Positions 53,119 through 61,001 of a DNA stretch of 64,000 bases are shown one piece after another. The notes beneath the pieces were generated by a model. It was not told where the DNA came from. It saw nothing but the letters and a program-made list of their open reading frames with translations, and did not search any database. Source of the DNA: Gaiellasilicea sp037720595 (GTDB taxonomy: Bacteria; Actinomycetota; Thermoleophilia; Gaiellales; Gaiellaceae); assembly GCA_037720595.1 (NCBI GenBank), contig JBBJLW010000011.1, positions 36,527 through 100,526 on the forward strand, read 5' to 3'. Each line of letters starts with the position of its first letter. Within the stretch, counting starts at the first letter, position 1. The translations under genes were made by a program, and so were the position numbers.

Positions 53119-53275
53119 TTGCCAAAGCTGACACCAGACGTGCTACACGTCTACTACACAGGCTCTGCCGGATGGCAGCTGGTCGTAGCTGGTCAAAGCC
53201 GGTTAGGGGGGGTACGAAATACCTGCTCTAGCCGTCAATACACGGTGACAGCGGGCCGTGCCGGTTGAAGATGTC
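53119..53275. repeat. Right end of I2, homologous to right end of I3
   Basis: About 157 bp just before attachment copy 3 align with 57248-57405 before copy 4: GTTGCC...GACACCAG, CTACAC pairs, ACACAGGCTCTGCCGG-TGGCAGC-GGTCG-AGC, and GTGCCGGTTGA in the same order and spacing. The paired CTACAC sites are at 53143 and 53154 (spacing 11). Probably the tail of a lost integrase gene and its arm sites. Confidence 0.7.
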
Positions 53276-53321
53276 CCGGCCTGTCACGCCGGAGGTCGCG
53301 GGTTCGAGTCCCGTCGCTCCC
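53276..53321 (+). repeat. Attachment site copy 3 (tRNA-Asp 3' part)
   Basis: 46 bp identical to the tRNA-Asp 3' part. Right end of I2, left end of I3. Followed by hairpin version 3 (AAATA-CC/GG-TATTT, 53325-53346) with loop TGCAAATC. Confidence 0.92.
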
Positions 53322-53346
53322 GTAAAAATACCTGCAAATCGGCATA

Positions 53347-53643
53347 TTTGTGTTGTCCGTGTAGACGCCAGATTGGGGCCGACTACACAGACTTTTTCTC
53401 GAGCTGACCCGAAAGCGACCAAAACCGGGTGTCCAGTTGCGATTCCAAGGCGATTCAGGCGGAGCTCAGATCGGCCACGACGGCGGGCTGCGACTACACG
53501 AAGAGACCGGAGGTCACGGCCGCATCGAGCGATACGCGTTCGAAGTCGACCTGCAGCAGAAGTCGCCGGCGTTCGTCGAGAGCGACTCGGCTCCACGTGC
53601 CCCTCGGGGTCTTACGCGATTGCACGGCCGCGTAAATGCGACT
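53347..53643. other. Noncoding left end of island I3
   Basis: Contains one GACTACACAG and an inverted GTGTAG that match the arm-like motif of I2/I3. No convincing gene seen. Confidence 0.4.
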
Positions 53644-56403
53644 TCAGTCGACCGCCGTGTGAGGCGGCGGTCTCGCGGAAGCGGGTTGCTGTGCGCCGAG
53701 GATGCGTGCGAGCTCGGTCCGCGACCTGATGCCGAGCTTGCGGTAGACGTGGCCGAGGTGCCACTCGATCGTCTTCGGACTCAGGAAGAGCTGCGCGCCG
53801 ACCTCGCGGTTCGTCTTGCCGTCGGCGACGAGCATGGCCACCTGGAGCTCCTGGGGCGTCAGGTCCTCGCCCGCCGCCGACCCGCGGGCGCGCATGCGCT
53901 CGCCCGTCGCGCGTAGCTCGCTCCACGCACGCTCCGCCCACGGCACAGCCTCGAGTCGCTCGAAGACATCGAGCGCCTGATGAAGCTGCTCACGCGCGTC
54001 GATGCGTCGACCGCTTCGCCGAAGCCGCTCGCCGTATGCCAGCCGCGTCCGCGCGGTCGCGAAGACGTTTTCGTCGACGCCGTGAAGCTCGAGCGAGCGC
54101 TCGAACTCGCGGTCGTACGAGCCGTCGACCGCGAGCAGACCGCGGCAACGGAAGGCGACCGCCTGCGGAGATGCCTGGCCCACACGCTCGGCCTCGTCGG
54201 CGAAGGGCGCCAGCAGCTTGGCCGCCGCGTCGACATCGCCTGCGCGAACGAGCGCCTCCACGAGCTCAGGCGTGGTGGCATTCGCCGGTGTGTCGCGCAG
54301 AAGCGGTGGATCGCCGAGAGCGCGGCGAAGACGCTCGACCGGTTTGTGTTCGATGACCCCGCCCCCGAGCTCGAGCAGGACGAGTGCGCGCAGCAGGTCG
54401 TTGCGCCAGCGAAGGTTGACGCTGTCGGCGAGCGCCCGCGCCTCCTCTACATTCCGCCGGCACTCCTCCGCGCGCCCCTGGGCAGCGTCGAGCCACGCAA
54501 GCGTGCCGAGCGTCTCCACCTGCTGGTTCACTTGGCCGGAGATGCGCGCGCTGTCGAGCGACTCCGCGAGCAACGCACGCGCCGCGCGCCACTGGCCCGT
54601 GATCAGCTGCGCCCGCGCGAGGAGACGAGCTCCGAACGCGAGGGTGGCAACCGCAGCATGGTCGCGCGCCCAGCGGACTGCGGCCTCAGCGTGGGACGCC
54701 ATCGATGCAATGTCACCGAGCCAGAACGCGGTCAGAGCCGCCCACGGCAGGTTCCGCGGGTTGGTTGACAGCAGCTCGCCGTCTGCGATCGCCTCAGTTG
54801 CCCGGCGCAGAAAAGGCAGGCCCTCTTCGATCCGTCCGTCCATCAGCAGGGCCGCGCCACGCGAGAGCGAGATCAGAAGGTATTCGTCAGGCCGCTCCGG
54901 ATAGCCGCTCGCGAACAGGCGCTCGCTCAGCGCGACTGCGCGAGTGACCTCGCCCAAGATGAGCAGCGAACCGATGGCCTGCGTCAGCGACAGGCACGCG
55001 AGCCGAGGGTTCGAGTCGATGACGAGAACCGCAGCTTCTTCGAGCGTCGCATGCGCACGCGCAGGGTCGCCCGCAAAGTGCTCGATCGTTCCCCGCAGGT
55101 GCAGGAGCTCCCCGCGGCGGGCGTCGTCACGCGCATGGGCGAGCGCCTCCTCGACCAGCGCCAGCGCGTGCGCGGTCCGACCCGCCAGCCACGCGGCATC
55201 GGCCGCCGCGCTCAGCCGCCGCAGCCGGTCTGCCCGCCGGTCCGACAGACGCGCTGCCCGCTCGTACGCGGCGGCCGCGGCCGCGAACCCCGAGCGGCGG
55301 GTCGCGGTATCGGCGGCTCGTTCGAGAGCAGCCGCCGCGCGAACGTCCGGTCCGACCGCCGCGGCAGCCATGTGCCAAGCGCCGCGATCGTCGTCCGCGA
55401 GGGCCGCAGCGAGCGCAGCGTGGGCACGTCGCCGCTCGGATGGATCGGCCGCGTGATAGAGCGCCGAGCGGACGAGCGGGTGCCGGAAGGCGAGCACCCC
55501 CGCGTCGAGCGAGACGAGACCGGCCGCTTCCGCGGGTTCGAGCGCCTCGAGGGAGAGCTCGAGGCGGGCGAGGGCCGTCCGCAGTACGTCGAGCTCGCTT
55601 GTGCTCGCTGCGGCGGCGACTACGAGTGCGCGGCGGGTGGGCTCGGGCAGCGTGACGGCGCGCGCACGAAACGCTTGCTCGAGCTGCTTGCCGACTCGAG
55701 CGGGTCCCGCATCCCCGTGCGCCGCGTCGGCGTGTCGAGGCAGCTCGAGGAGCGCAAGCGGGTTGCCGTGCGCAAGATCGAGGACCCGCTGTCGTTCGTC
55801 GGCGTCGAGCTCCGCGCGCGCGTCGCCGAGAAGCGTGGCTGCCGACGAGACGTCGAGTCCTTCCAGCTCGAGCTCGGGGAGCTCACGCCCCGAGAAGGGG
55901 CGCCCCTCGCCGGGGCGCGTCGCGAAGAGCGCTACGACCGCGTCCGCGCGCAGCCGCCGAACGGCGAACGCGAGCGCGTCGGCGGATCCGGGGTCGAGCC
56001 AGTGCGCGTCGTCGACGAGGAGCAGGAGCGGACGATCCTCCGCGGCCGCGGCGACCAGCGAGAGCGTCGCCGCGCCGATCGCAAACGGCGTCGCGCCCTG
56101 CTCCTCCGAGAGCCCGAACGTCGCACGGAGCGCTTCCGCCTGTCTCGGCTCGAGCCGCTCGAGCCGGTCGAGGATCGGTCGGCAGACTTCGAGCAGCGCC
56201 GCGAACGCGAGCTCAGCCTCCGACTGCACGCCGCGGGAGCCGAGGATGCAGAAACCGGCTGCGCTCGCAGCAGCGTGCTCGAGGAGCGCCGTCTTGCCAA
56301 TTCCCGGCTCGCCGACCAGCACGAGCGCCGCGCTCATCCCCTTGCGCGCGGCGTCGAGCAGGACATCGATGCGTAGTTGCTCGTTGCCGCGTCCGATCAG
56401 CAC
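53644..56403 (-). CDS. LuxR-family AAA (LAL-type) transcriptional regulator
   Basis: 919 residues from GTG 56403. N-terminal AAA_16 ATPase: L-I-G-R-G-N-E at the start, Walker A V-G-E-P-G-I-G-K-T near 33 and Walker B L-L-L-V-D-D-A-H-W-L-D near 132. A long middle of TPR-like helical repeats (about 330-830). C-terminal LuxR HTH: L-T-P-Q-E-L-Q-V-A-M-L-V-A-D-G near 854 and NREVGAQLFLSPKTIEWHLG near 871-890. A large cytoplasmic ATP-dependent activator of the MalT/LAL kind. Divergent from the secreted protein gene with a 110-base gap, so that gene is its likeliest target. Confidence 0.9.
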   Translation of the reverse strand: MLIGRGNEQLRIDVLLDAARKGMSAALVLVGEPGIGKTALLEHAAASAAGFCILGSRGVQSEAELAFAALLEVCRPILDRLERLEPRQAEALRATFGLSEEQGATPFAIGAATLSLVAAAAEDRPLLLLVDDAHWLDPGSADALAFAVRRLRADAVVALFATRPGEGRPFSGRELPELELEGLDVSSAATLLGDARAELDADERQRVLDLAHGNPLALLELPRHADAAHGDAGPARVGKQLEQAFRARAVTLPEPTRRALVVAAAASTSELDVLRTALARLELSLEALEPAEAAGLVSLDAGVLAFRHPLVRSALYHAADPSERRRAHAALAAALADDDRGAWHMAAAAVGPDVRAAAALERAADTATRRSGFAAAAAAYERAARLSDRRADRLRRLSAAADAAWLAGRTAHALALVEEALAHARDDARRGELLHLRGTIEHFAGDPARAHATLEEAAVLVIDSNPRLACLSLTQAIGSLLILGEVTRAVALSERLFASGYPERPDEYLLISLSRGAALLMDGRIEEGLPFLRRATEAIADGELLSTNPRNLPWAALTAFWLGDIASMASHAEAAVRWARDHAAVATLAFGARLLARAQLITGQWRAARALLAESLDSARISGQVNQQVETLGTLAWLDAAQGRAEECRRNVEEARALADSVNLRWRNDLLRALVLLELGGGVIEHKPVERLRRALGDPPLLRDTPANATTPELVEALVRAGDVDAAAKLLAPFADEAERVGQASPQAVAFRCRGLLAVDGSYDREFERSLELHGVDENVFATARTRLAYGERLRRSGRRIDAREQLHQALDVFERLEAVPWAERAWSELRATGERMRARGSAAGEDLTPQELQVAMLVADGKTNREVGAQLFLSPKTIEWHLGHVYRKLGIRSRTELARILGAQQPASARPPPHTAVD

Positions 56404-56513
56404 GCTTGAAGCGTAGGACGACCTTACCCCAGGGACAAGACCGGGGATCTCCCCGGCGCGACCGCATAGCCCACTGCGCAACGATCGTTCCCACTCATAT
56501 GAAAGGAGTCGCA

Positions 56514-57029
56514 ATGAAGAAGTTCGCAGCGCTCGCACTCGCAGCTTTGGTCGTCGCGCTCGTCGGTATCGTCACAGCGGCCGCCTCCCCACCGGACGAG
56601 CTCCAGGCCGTGAAGGCGGCGACCGCGCGCTACCACTCGTTCGCGCAGGCGCAGGCAGACGGCTACACGATCGCGGGCGAGCCGTGCGTCGCGGCACCCG
56701 GCCTCGGCGCGATGGGCATCCACGCCGTGAACCCGGCGCTCATCGCCGATCCAGCAATCAATCCGACGCAGCCCGAGATCCTTCTCTACCTGCCAAAGGC
56801 GAACGGCCGCCTTGAGCTGATCGGGGTCGAGTACCTCAAGGTCGACGCGGATCAGAACCTCGCGACTGATGCCGACCGGCCGTCGGTCTTCGGCCAGCCG
56901 TTCGATGGGCCGATGCCGGGCCATACGCCGACGATGCCGATCCACTACGACCTGCACGTCTGGTTCTGGGCGGACAATCCCGCAGGTATGTTCGCCCCGT
57001 TCAATCCGAGCCTGAGCTGCCCCTCGTAG
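56514..57029 (+). CDS. Secreted protein with conserved HYDLH-type motif, unknown function
   Basis: 171 residues; AAAGGAGTCGCA precedes the ATG. Residues 1-27 are a Sec signal (M-K-K-F-A-A-L... A-A-A-S). The mature part has T-A-R-Y-H-S-F-A-Q-A near 43, G-Y-T-I-A-G-E-P-C-V near 57 and a C-terminal M-P-I-H-Y-D-L-H-V-W-F-W, then ADNPAGMFAPFNPSLSC. Histidines and the aromatic cluster suggest metal or ligand binding. This C-terminal pattern is common in hypothetical actinobacterial secreted proteins, whose function I do not know. Its end is partly duplicated just downstream. Confidence 0.8.
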   Translation: MKKFAALALAALVVALVGIVTAAASPPDELQAVKAATARYHSFAQAQADGYTIAGEPCVAAPGLGAMGIHAVNPALIADPAINPTQPEILLYLPKANGRLELIGVEYLKVDADQNLATDADRPSVFGQPFDGPMPGHTPTMPIHYDLHVWFWADNPAGMFAPFNPSLSCPS

Positions 57030-57040
57030 CCCGGGAAGGG

Positions 57041-57139
57041 ATGCCGATCCACTGCGACCTCCACGTGCGGGTCTGGCAGAGCGGGCCTAGCGGGCTTTTC
57101 TCGCCGTCGAACCCGACCGTGGCGTGCCCGGGCCCGTAG
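57041..57139 (+). pseudogene. Partial tandem duplicate of the secreted protein's C-terminus
   Basis: A 32-codon frame 11 bases after the full gene reads M-P-I-H-C-D-L-H-V-R-V-W, then QSGPSGLFSPSNPTVACPGP. It aligns along its length with the last 31 residues of the preceding protein (M-P-I-H-Y-D-L-H-V-W-F-W, ADNPAGMFAPFNPSLSCPS). Core residues H, D, H and the Cys are kept but the encoded sequence has drifted, so the duplication is old. No signal peptide or ribosome binding site of its own. Confidence 0.75.
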
Positions 57140-57152
57140 CGCGCCGGGCGTA

Positions 57153-57185
57153 GGTGGGGCGGCTGCCGCGGGCGGCCGCCCCACC
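57153..57185 (+). terminator. Hairpin after the duplicated secreted-protein genes
   Basis: GGTGGGGCGGC pairs perfectly with GCCGCCCCACC over 11 bp, 14 bases after the duplicate's stop codon, followed by TTCTC. Confidence 0.75.
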
Positions 57186-57247
57186 TTCTCGTGCCTGCGC
57201 GACGCGCACCTGGACGCATAGGAGGTCGCCATGCTTGCATTAGCTCT

Positions 57248-57405
57248 GTTGCCCAATTAGACACCAGCCGACTACACGGCTACTACACAGGCTCTGCCGG
57301 GTGGCAGCCGGTCGCAGCCGATCACAGCCGGTTCACTCGGCGATGAAATGCCTGCTCCAGGCGGTAATTCCGGGTGGCAGCCGACTGTGCCGGTTGAGCC
57401 TGTAC
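57248..57405. repeat. Right end of I3, homologous to right end of I2
   Basis: See the matching stretch at 53119-53275. Contains GCCGACTACACGGCTACTACACAGG (CTACAC twice, 11-12 bp apart) and two copies of GGGTGGCAGCCG. No gene seen. Confidence 0.7.
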
Positions 57406-57451
57406 CGGTCTGTCACGCCGGAGGTCGCGGGTTCGAGTCCCGTCGCTCCCG
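57406..57451 (+). repeat. Attachment site copy 4 (tRNA-Asp 3' part)
   Basis: 45 of 46 bases match the tRNA; the one change (T at 57409) is in the anticodon stem just outside the loop. Followed by hairpin version 4, CGAAGT/ACTTCG at 57456-57481, loop GCAAGT. Confidence 0.92.
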
Positions 57452-57512
57452 TCTTCGAAGTCCCTGCAAGTAGGCACTTCGTCGTGTCGGATCACGAGCC
57501 GTCGTCGACGCC

Positions 57513-57536
57513 GTGGCCCGTTCCTGGCCCAAACGC
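57513..57536. promoter_or_regulatory. Left arm-like sites of island I4
   Basis: GTGGCCCGTTCCTGGCCCAA continuing to ACGC: TGGCCC at 57514 and 57525, spacing 11. The same arrangement, GTGGCCCACTCGTGGCCCAA then ACGC, is at 61176-61199 near the right end. Confidence 0.65.
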
Positions 57537-57757
57537 GATAAGTCGACACCGGATCGACATCCGTTTCCGCGTCTGGGACAACCGGCAGCCGCCAGAGCGA
57601 CCAGACTCGGGCTGCCGTCCGTAGCCAGCCGTAGCGAGGCGCCATCGGCGCTGGGATACGCCTGTCAAGCCGAGGGTCGCGCTCCTCGAGCTCGTGCGAT
57701 CACTGAGGCGTCGTGCCGCGGTACGGCTGCCACTTCGCCACCGACGTCGGCGTCGGG
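57537..57757. other. Noncoding remainder of I4 left end
   Basis: Probably the degraded continuation of the truncated TPR-type gene to its right. I can read no conserved frame in it. Confidence 0.4.
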
Positions 57758-57928
57758 TCAAGCTAGGGACGTCGTGTCGCCGGAGGCGAAACCGGCCGCG
57801 AGCTGCTCGGAGGCAACTCGCGGCGCGATTCCGCCTGCGGTGGAGGAGTCCCGAAAGACACCCCCGAGGAGGGCCGCGGCGGCGACGGCAATCGCCGCCG
57901 CGGTTCCCAGGAGAAGCCGGTGCCTCAA
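57758..57928 (-). pseudogene. 5' fragment of a secreted TPR-type gene
   Basis: From TTG 57928, which overlaps the DUF4331 stop, 56 codons read a signal-anchor (L-R-H-R-L-L-L-G-T-A-A-A-I-A-V) then EQLAAGFASGDTTSLA and a stop. DUF4331 genes are commonly followed by a secreted tetratricopeptide gene whose N-terminus ends ...AAGFAxGDTxxLVxRLQ. Here the frame stops exactly where the repeats should begin. The rest is missing up to the att copy 300 bases away, so the gene was cut by the island boundary or a deletion. Confidence 0.6.
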
Positions 57929-59313
57929 GGCTTCTGCTGGCCCTTCGTGTTGTCGAACCCGCTGAAGGGGTCGTTCTCGTACGGGAAGAACCCGAGCGCG
58001 GGGACGTCGTTGGAATCGACCCCGTCACCGAGGGCCTTCGCGCGAGCGTTGCCCTTGAGGGCACCCGCAACCGCCATCTCGGCGATGTCGATCACGTCGT
58101 CGCCGAGGCGACGGCCGTTGGGGTAACCGGCGAGATCCCCGCCGAGCACGCCCAGCCGGGAAACCTTGTCGGCCGCGGTGGGCGGCGTCGAGAGGTTGAT
58201 CCGGAGCAGGTCGAGCGGCTTGGTGCCGGTGAAGTTCAGGTTCGGGACGCCCGTCAGGAACACCTGGACGAGATCGTCGCGATCCTTCTCGGGCGCGTTG
58301 ACGACGCCCGGGTAGAGCTTGTTGATCAGGGCGGCCAGGATCGGCTCACGAACGAAGTTGACGAACTTCGCGTCGCTGACCGGGGTGCCGCGGTTCCACT
58401 CGTCCTTGCGCTCGGTCGGCACGATCAACTCGTTGAAGAGAGGGTTGCCGATCCGGGAGACCTGGACGTAGGGACGCGACGAGACCTGCGTCTTGACCGT
58501 CTTGACGAAGTTGCGGAACCTGCCGTTGATCTTGACGCGGACCGTGACCTTCTTGTTCACGGTCCGGACGGAGAGCCGCTGACGCTCCGTCGACGACCAG
58601 ATGCCGACGACGTGGCCCGGGGTGTCGATCTCCGAGATCGGGATCTGGAGCGCGAGCGAGTGAACGCCATAGCCGGCAAAGAAGTCCTTGCCGCCACCGG
58701 TGCTCCCGGTCCCACGGCGGAAGCCGACGGAGTCGAAGATCGCGCCGATGTCGGCGAAGAACGCGTCCTCACGCTGGCCGGCGAACGCCTTACCGCCGCC
58801 CGCGACGTCGAAGACGCCCTTGGCGGCGAGCTGCCGATAGCCCGGAGTGGTGCGCGGGCCGATGTTGTTCGGCGGCGTCACGCCGTTGACGACGACCTGG
58901 GAATTGCCACCCGAGATCCGCGTCAGCGTGTACGGCTGGGCGGTGGCCCGGAGGAACGCGACCGGCTGGCTCTTGCGGAACTGAGCGCGGTAGGTCACAT
59001 CCGGCACACCGTCGCTGTTTTTGTCGATGTGGATGTTGTAGCGAGCCGACGACGAGAACTCGTAGTACATCGGGCCGGCGGCCGGATCCTCGGCGGGGAT
59101 CCAGTTCGAGATGATCGTCAGCTTGTCCGCGGCATCGAGGCTGCGGAACGCGAAGAGATCGGTGTTGTCTGCGCTCGGGTCTTCCGAGATCAGTGGAGCT
59201 TCACGGTGGCTCGACGCGGTACCGGCACTCGGGCCGGAACCGACGACGGCCGCGGCAACAGCCGCTAGGGCGATCGCAAGAATTGCAACGACCGCCAGGA
59301 TTCCTTTCTTCAT
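57925..59313 (-). CDS. DUF4331 secreted protein
   Basis: 462 residues. Residues 1-30 are a signal peptide (M-K-K-G-I-L-A-V-V-A-I-L). The mature start S-S-H-R-E-A-P-L-I-S-E-D-P-S-A-D-N-T-D (split as SSHREAPLISEDPSADNTD near 34-52) is the DUF4331 hallmark; D-L-F-A-F-R-S and ARYNIHIDKNSDGVPDVTYR near 88 follow. The family is found next to TPR and sigma-factor genes in many bacteria, with unknown function and calcium-like acidic motifs. It looks intact. The TPR partner downstream is truncated. Confidence 0.9.
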   Translation of the reverse strand: MKKGILAVVAILAIALAAVAAAVVGSGPSAGTASSHREAPLISEDPSADNTDLFAFRSLDAADKLTIISNWIPAEDPAAGPMYYEFSSSARYNIHIDKNSDGVPDVTYRAQFRKSQPVAFLRATAQPYTLTRISGGNSQVVVNGVTPPNNIGPRTTPGYRQLAAKGVFDVAGGGKAFAGQREDAFFADIGAIFDSVGFRRGTGSTGGGKDFFAGYGVHSLALQIPISEIDTPGHVVGIWSSTERQRLSVRTVNKKVTVRVKINGRFRNFVKTVKTQVSSRPYVQVSRIGNPLFNELIVPTERKDEWNRGTPVSDAKFVNFVREPILAALINKLYPGVVNAPEKDRDDLVQVFLTGVPNLNFTGTKPLDLLRINLSTPPTAADKVSRLGVLGGDLAGYPNGRRLGDDVIDIAEMAVAGALKGNARAKALGDGVDSNDVPALGFFPYENDPFSGFDNTKGQQKP

Positions 59314-59432
59314 CTTCCCTCTTCCCCTGGACAGTTGCAGGACTGCTTACGACGCTGGTTCGCCAGCCGGGCTGCCCCGGTTTGGGTGAGGCCGAAAGCC
59401 GCTCAGACGGTCGCTAACGTGCCCCGGAACGA

Positions 59433-59462
59433 GAAGAGGGCCGGATCGCTCCGGCCCTCTTC
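59433..59462. terminator. Hairpin upstream of DUF4331 gene
   Basis: GAAGAGGGCCGG and CCGGCCCTCTTC pair perfectly over 12 bp, loop ATCGCT, followed by GTCGCC. It sits directly before the dehydrogenase fragment, which suggests the DNA was rearranged here. Confidence 0.6.
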
Positions 59463-59471
59463 GTCGCCCAT

Positions 59472-59723
59472 GTGACCGCGCCGGCACTCTTCGGCAAGGA
59501 TGTGACGAACCCGATGGCGATGATCCTCGCCGGTGCGGCACTCCTCTCCCACGCGGACGAGACGGCCCAGCAAGCGGGCCGGGCGATCCGGGAGGCGTGC
59601 CTCGAGGCGGTCTCGGAGGGTGTGCGCACTGCCGATCTCGGCGGCCACGCGGGCTCAACGGAGTTCACCGACGACGTGATTCGGCGGACGCGGTCGAAGC
59701 TCGAGATCTGGGCTTCGCTCTAG
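59472..59723 (+). pseudogene. 3-isopropylmalate dehydrogenase-like C-terminal fragment
   Basis: 83 codons. A-P-A-L-F-G-K-D-V-T-N-P-M-A-M-I-L-A-G-A near 3-22 and V-R-T-A-D-L-G-G-H-A-G-S-T-E-F-T-D near 51-67 are unmistakable C-terminal motifs of the isocitrate/isopropylmalate dehydrogenase family. The first ~250 residues, including the substrate and metal sites, are absent; the homology begins just after a hairpin. It cannot be active. Confidence 0.82.
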
Positions 59724-59773
59724 AACGACAGCGGGGCGACCCGTAGGCCGCCCCGCGAACGAGCTGTCGTTCT
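59722..59773. terminator. Bidirectional terminator-like hairpin
   Basis: Outer stem AGAACGACAGC/GCTGTCGTTCT (11 bp) and inner stem GGGGCG/CGCCCC. It lies between the convergent dehydrogenase fragment and the ferritin-like gene. Confidence 0.7.
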
Positions 59774-59781
59774 GCTTCGAG

Positions 59782-60444
59782 CTAGCCGGTGATGAAGCCG
59801 GTCTTGCCGACGGCGGTGAGGATCTGGGCCTTGGTCTTCGGCGTGTCGAAGACCAGCGGCGCCGGAGCGACCATGCGGATGTGGCGCATCCACGCGGCGT
59901 GCCGCGCCTCGACCGTAACGATCGTCCCGGCCGCCTTGAGGATCGCGGGAGTCTTGATATTCGTCACCTGACCGAGGTAGGCAGTGACGCCCGTGTCCTC
60001 GAGCACCTGCGCGGTGGCCTGGAACTTCGCCTGGTTCTGGGTCGTGCCCTTGAAGTTGAAGGTCGGCTTCTTGACCGCGGCGCTGCCGAGTGCCTTCTTC
60101 AGGAACGCGACGTGGACGGCCTCGTGCCTGGCCACGACCGAGACGAAGTTGCGCGTGTCACCAACGAAGATGCCGGCGTTCGCCTTCGCCTCGGCGTAGA
60201 ACGCGGCCTCGAGGTACTCGAGCGTGAGGGCGAAGTTGAGGATCGCGACGTCGCTCGCGGGAGTTGCGCCCTCGGCGATCGAGGGGAGCAGGCCCATCAG
60301 GCTGCCGGCGCCGACGACTGCTGCGCCACCGAAAGCGGCCCTACGGAGGAAGCTCGCGCGATCGTCGCCGACGAGCTTGGCGGATGCCTCTTCGAGGGCC
60401 CCGTCTTGGTCGAGGTCACCCCACGTGCGGATGGTGTCGGACAT
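59782..60444 (-). CDS. Ferritin-like domain protein with Tat-type signal
   Basis: 220 residues; CAAAGGAGTCAACAC precedes the ATG. After a 28-residue leader comes R-A-S-F-L-R-R-A-A-F-G-G then a hydrophobic stretch to L-P-S-I-A-E-G-A, a twin-arginine-type signal. The mature part is a ferritin_2 four-helix bundle: LNFALTLEYLEAAFYAEAKA near 70-89, VVARHEAVHVAFLKKALGSA near 103-122 and a final helix with V-E-A-R-H-A-A-W-M-R near 180. The E..E..H / E..H ligands needed for a di-iron site appear present. Exported ferritin-like proteins of this kind are common next to DUF4331 and stress genes. Confidence 0.87.
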   Translation of the reverse strand: MSDTIRTWGDLDQDGALEEASAKLVGDDRASFLRRAAFGGAAVVGAGSLMGLLPSIAEGATPASDVAILNFALTLEYLEAAFYAEAKANAGIFVGDTRNFVSVVARHEAVHVAFLKKALGSAAVKKPTFNFKGTTQNQAKFQATAQVLEDTGVTAYLGQVTNIKTPAILKAAGTIVTVEARHAAWMRHIRMVAPAPLVFDTPKTKAQILTAVGKTGFITG

Positions 60445-60639
60445 GTGTTGACTCCTTTGTGTGGCCAGTGACTGGGCAGCCACCGATTCTCTTGATTCGC
60501 ACGCCCGAGCTCTCCGGATCAGTTGTTTAGGACACGGAGCCAACTCGGCGCGCGTTTGTCCAGAGTTTGTGCCGCACAAGGGCGGGTTCCCAAACCTGCG
60601 ATCAGCCGGCGGCGGCGAGCGGCTTCTCGCCACAGATCG

Positions 60640-60861
60640 TGCCGCTGCGCCAGCCGTGCACGACGCGTGCGCCAACTCGGGATCGAACTGGGTGCCTGCG
60701 CAGCGCTCGAGTTCGTCGAGGGCGCGGTTCACTGTGAGGGCGGGCCGATAGGCACGGGCCGACATCATCGCATCGAACGCGTCCGCGACCCCGAGGAGGC
60801 GCGCCTCCTCCGGGAACTCGGTGCCGGCCTTCCCGGCCGGGTAGCCGGCGCCGTCCCAGCT
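60640..60861 (-). pseudogene. HD-GYP domain C-terminal fragment
   Basis: The minus-strand frame reads W-D-G-A-G-Y-P-A-G, then ARLLGVADAFDAMMSARAYR and ALDELERCAGTQFDPELA. These are the GYP and C-terminal motifs of HD-GYP phosphodiesterases (cyclic-di-GMP degrading). An in-frame stop (TAA, 60862-60864) lies immediately before the W-D-G motif and the HD part is missing, so the fragment is dead. The 3' end is not sharply defined. Confidence 0.75.
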
Positions 60862-60884
60862 TTACGCAAACGCGAACAGGAGGG

Positions 60885-61001
60885 GCGGCCGCCGCCTACG
60901 GCATCCAGCCGGACGAGCTGATACTCGGCTCGGACAACGGCTCGGCCTTCACCGCCCGCCGCTTCCGCGCCACGAAAGCCAGCAGAGCGAACAGCCACTG
61001 A
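60885..61001 (+). pseudogene. Transposase (rve/DDE) fragment
   Basis: About 38 codons: Y-G-I-Q-P-D-E-L-I-L-G-S-D-N-G-S-A-F-T-A then R-R-F-R-A, ending in a stop. The S-D-N-G-S-A-F motif holds the second catalytic Asp of the IS3-type integrase core; flanking parts are absent. A remnant insertion sequence close to the island's right end. Confidence 0.7.

Larger units (their letters stand above)
47774..53321 (+). mobile_element. Island I2: integrase-less cargo island
   Basis: 5.5 kb between attachment copies 2 and 3. Carries a BTAD-BMP regulator, three small secreted proteins, a NERD-domain protein and a YgjP-like metallopeptidase. CTACAC pairs lie near both ends (47838/47850 and 53143/53154). 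No integrase is present. Its right end is homologous over ~157 bp to the right end of I3. Confidence 0.75.
53322..57451 (+). mobile_element. Island I3: LuxR-regulator island without integrase
   Basis: 4.1 kb between copies 3 and 4. Holds one large LuxR-type AAA regulator and, divergently, a secreted protein followed by a partial duplicate of its 3' end. CTACACAG occurs near the left end and CTACAC pairs near the right end. No integrase. Confidence 0.75.
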
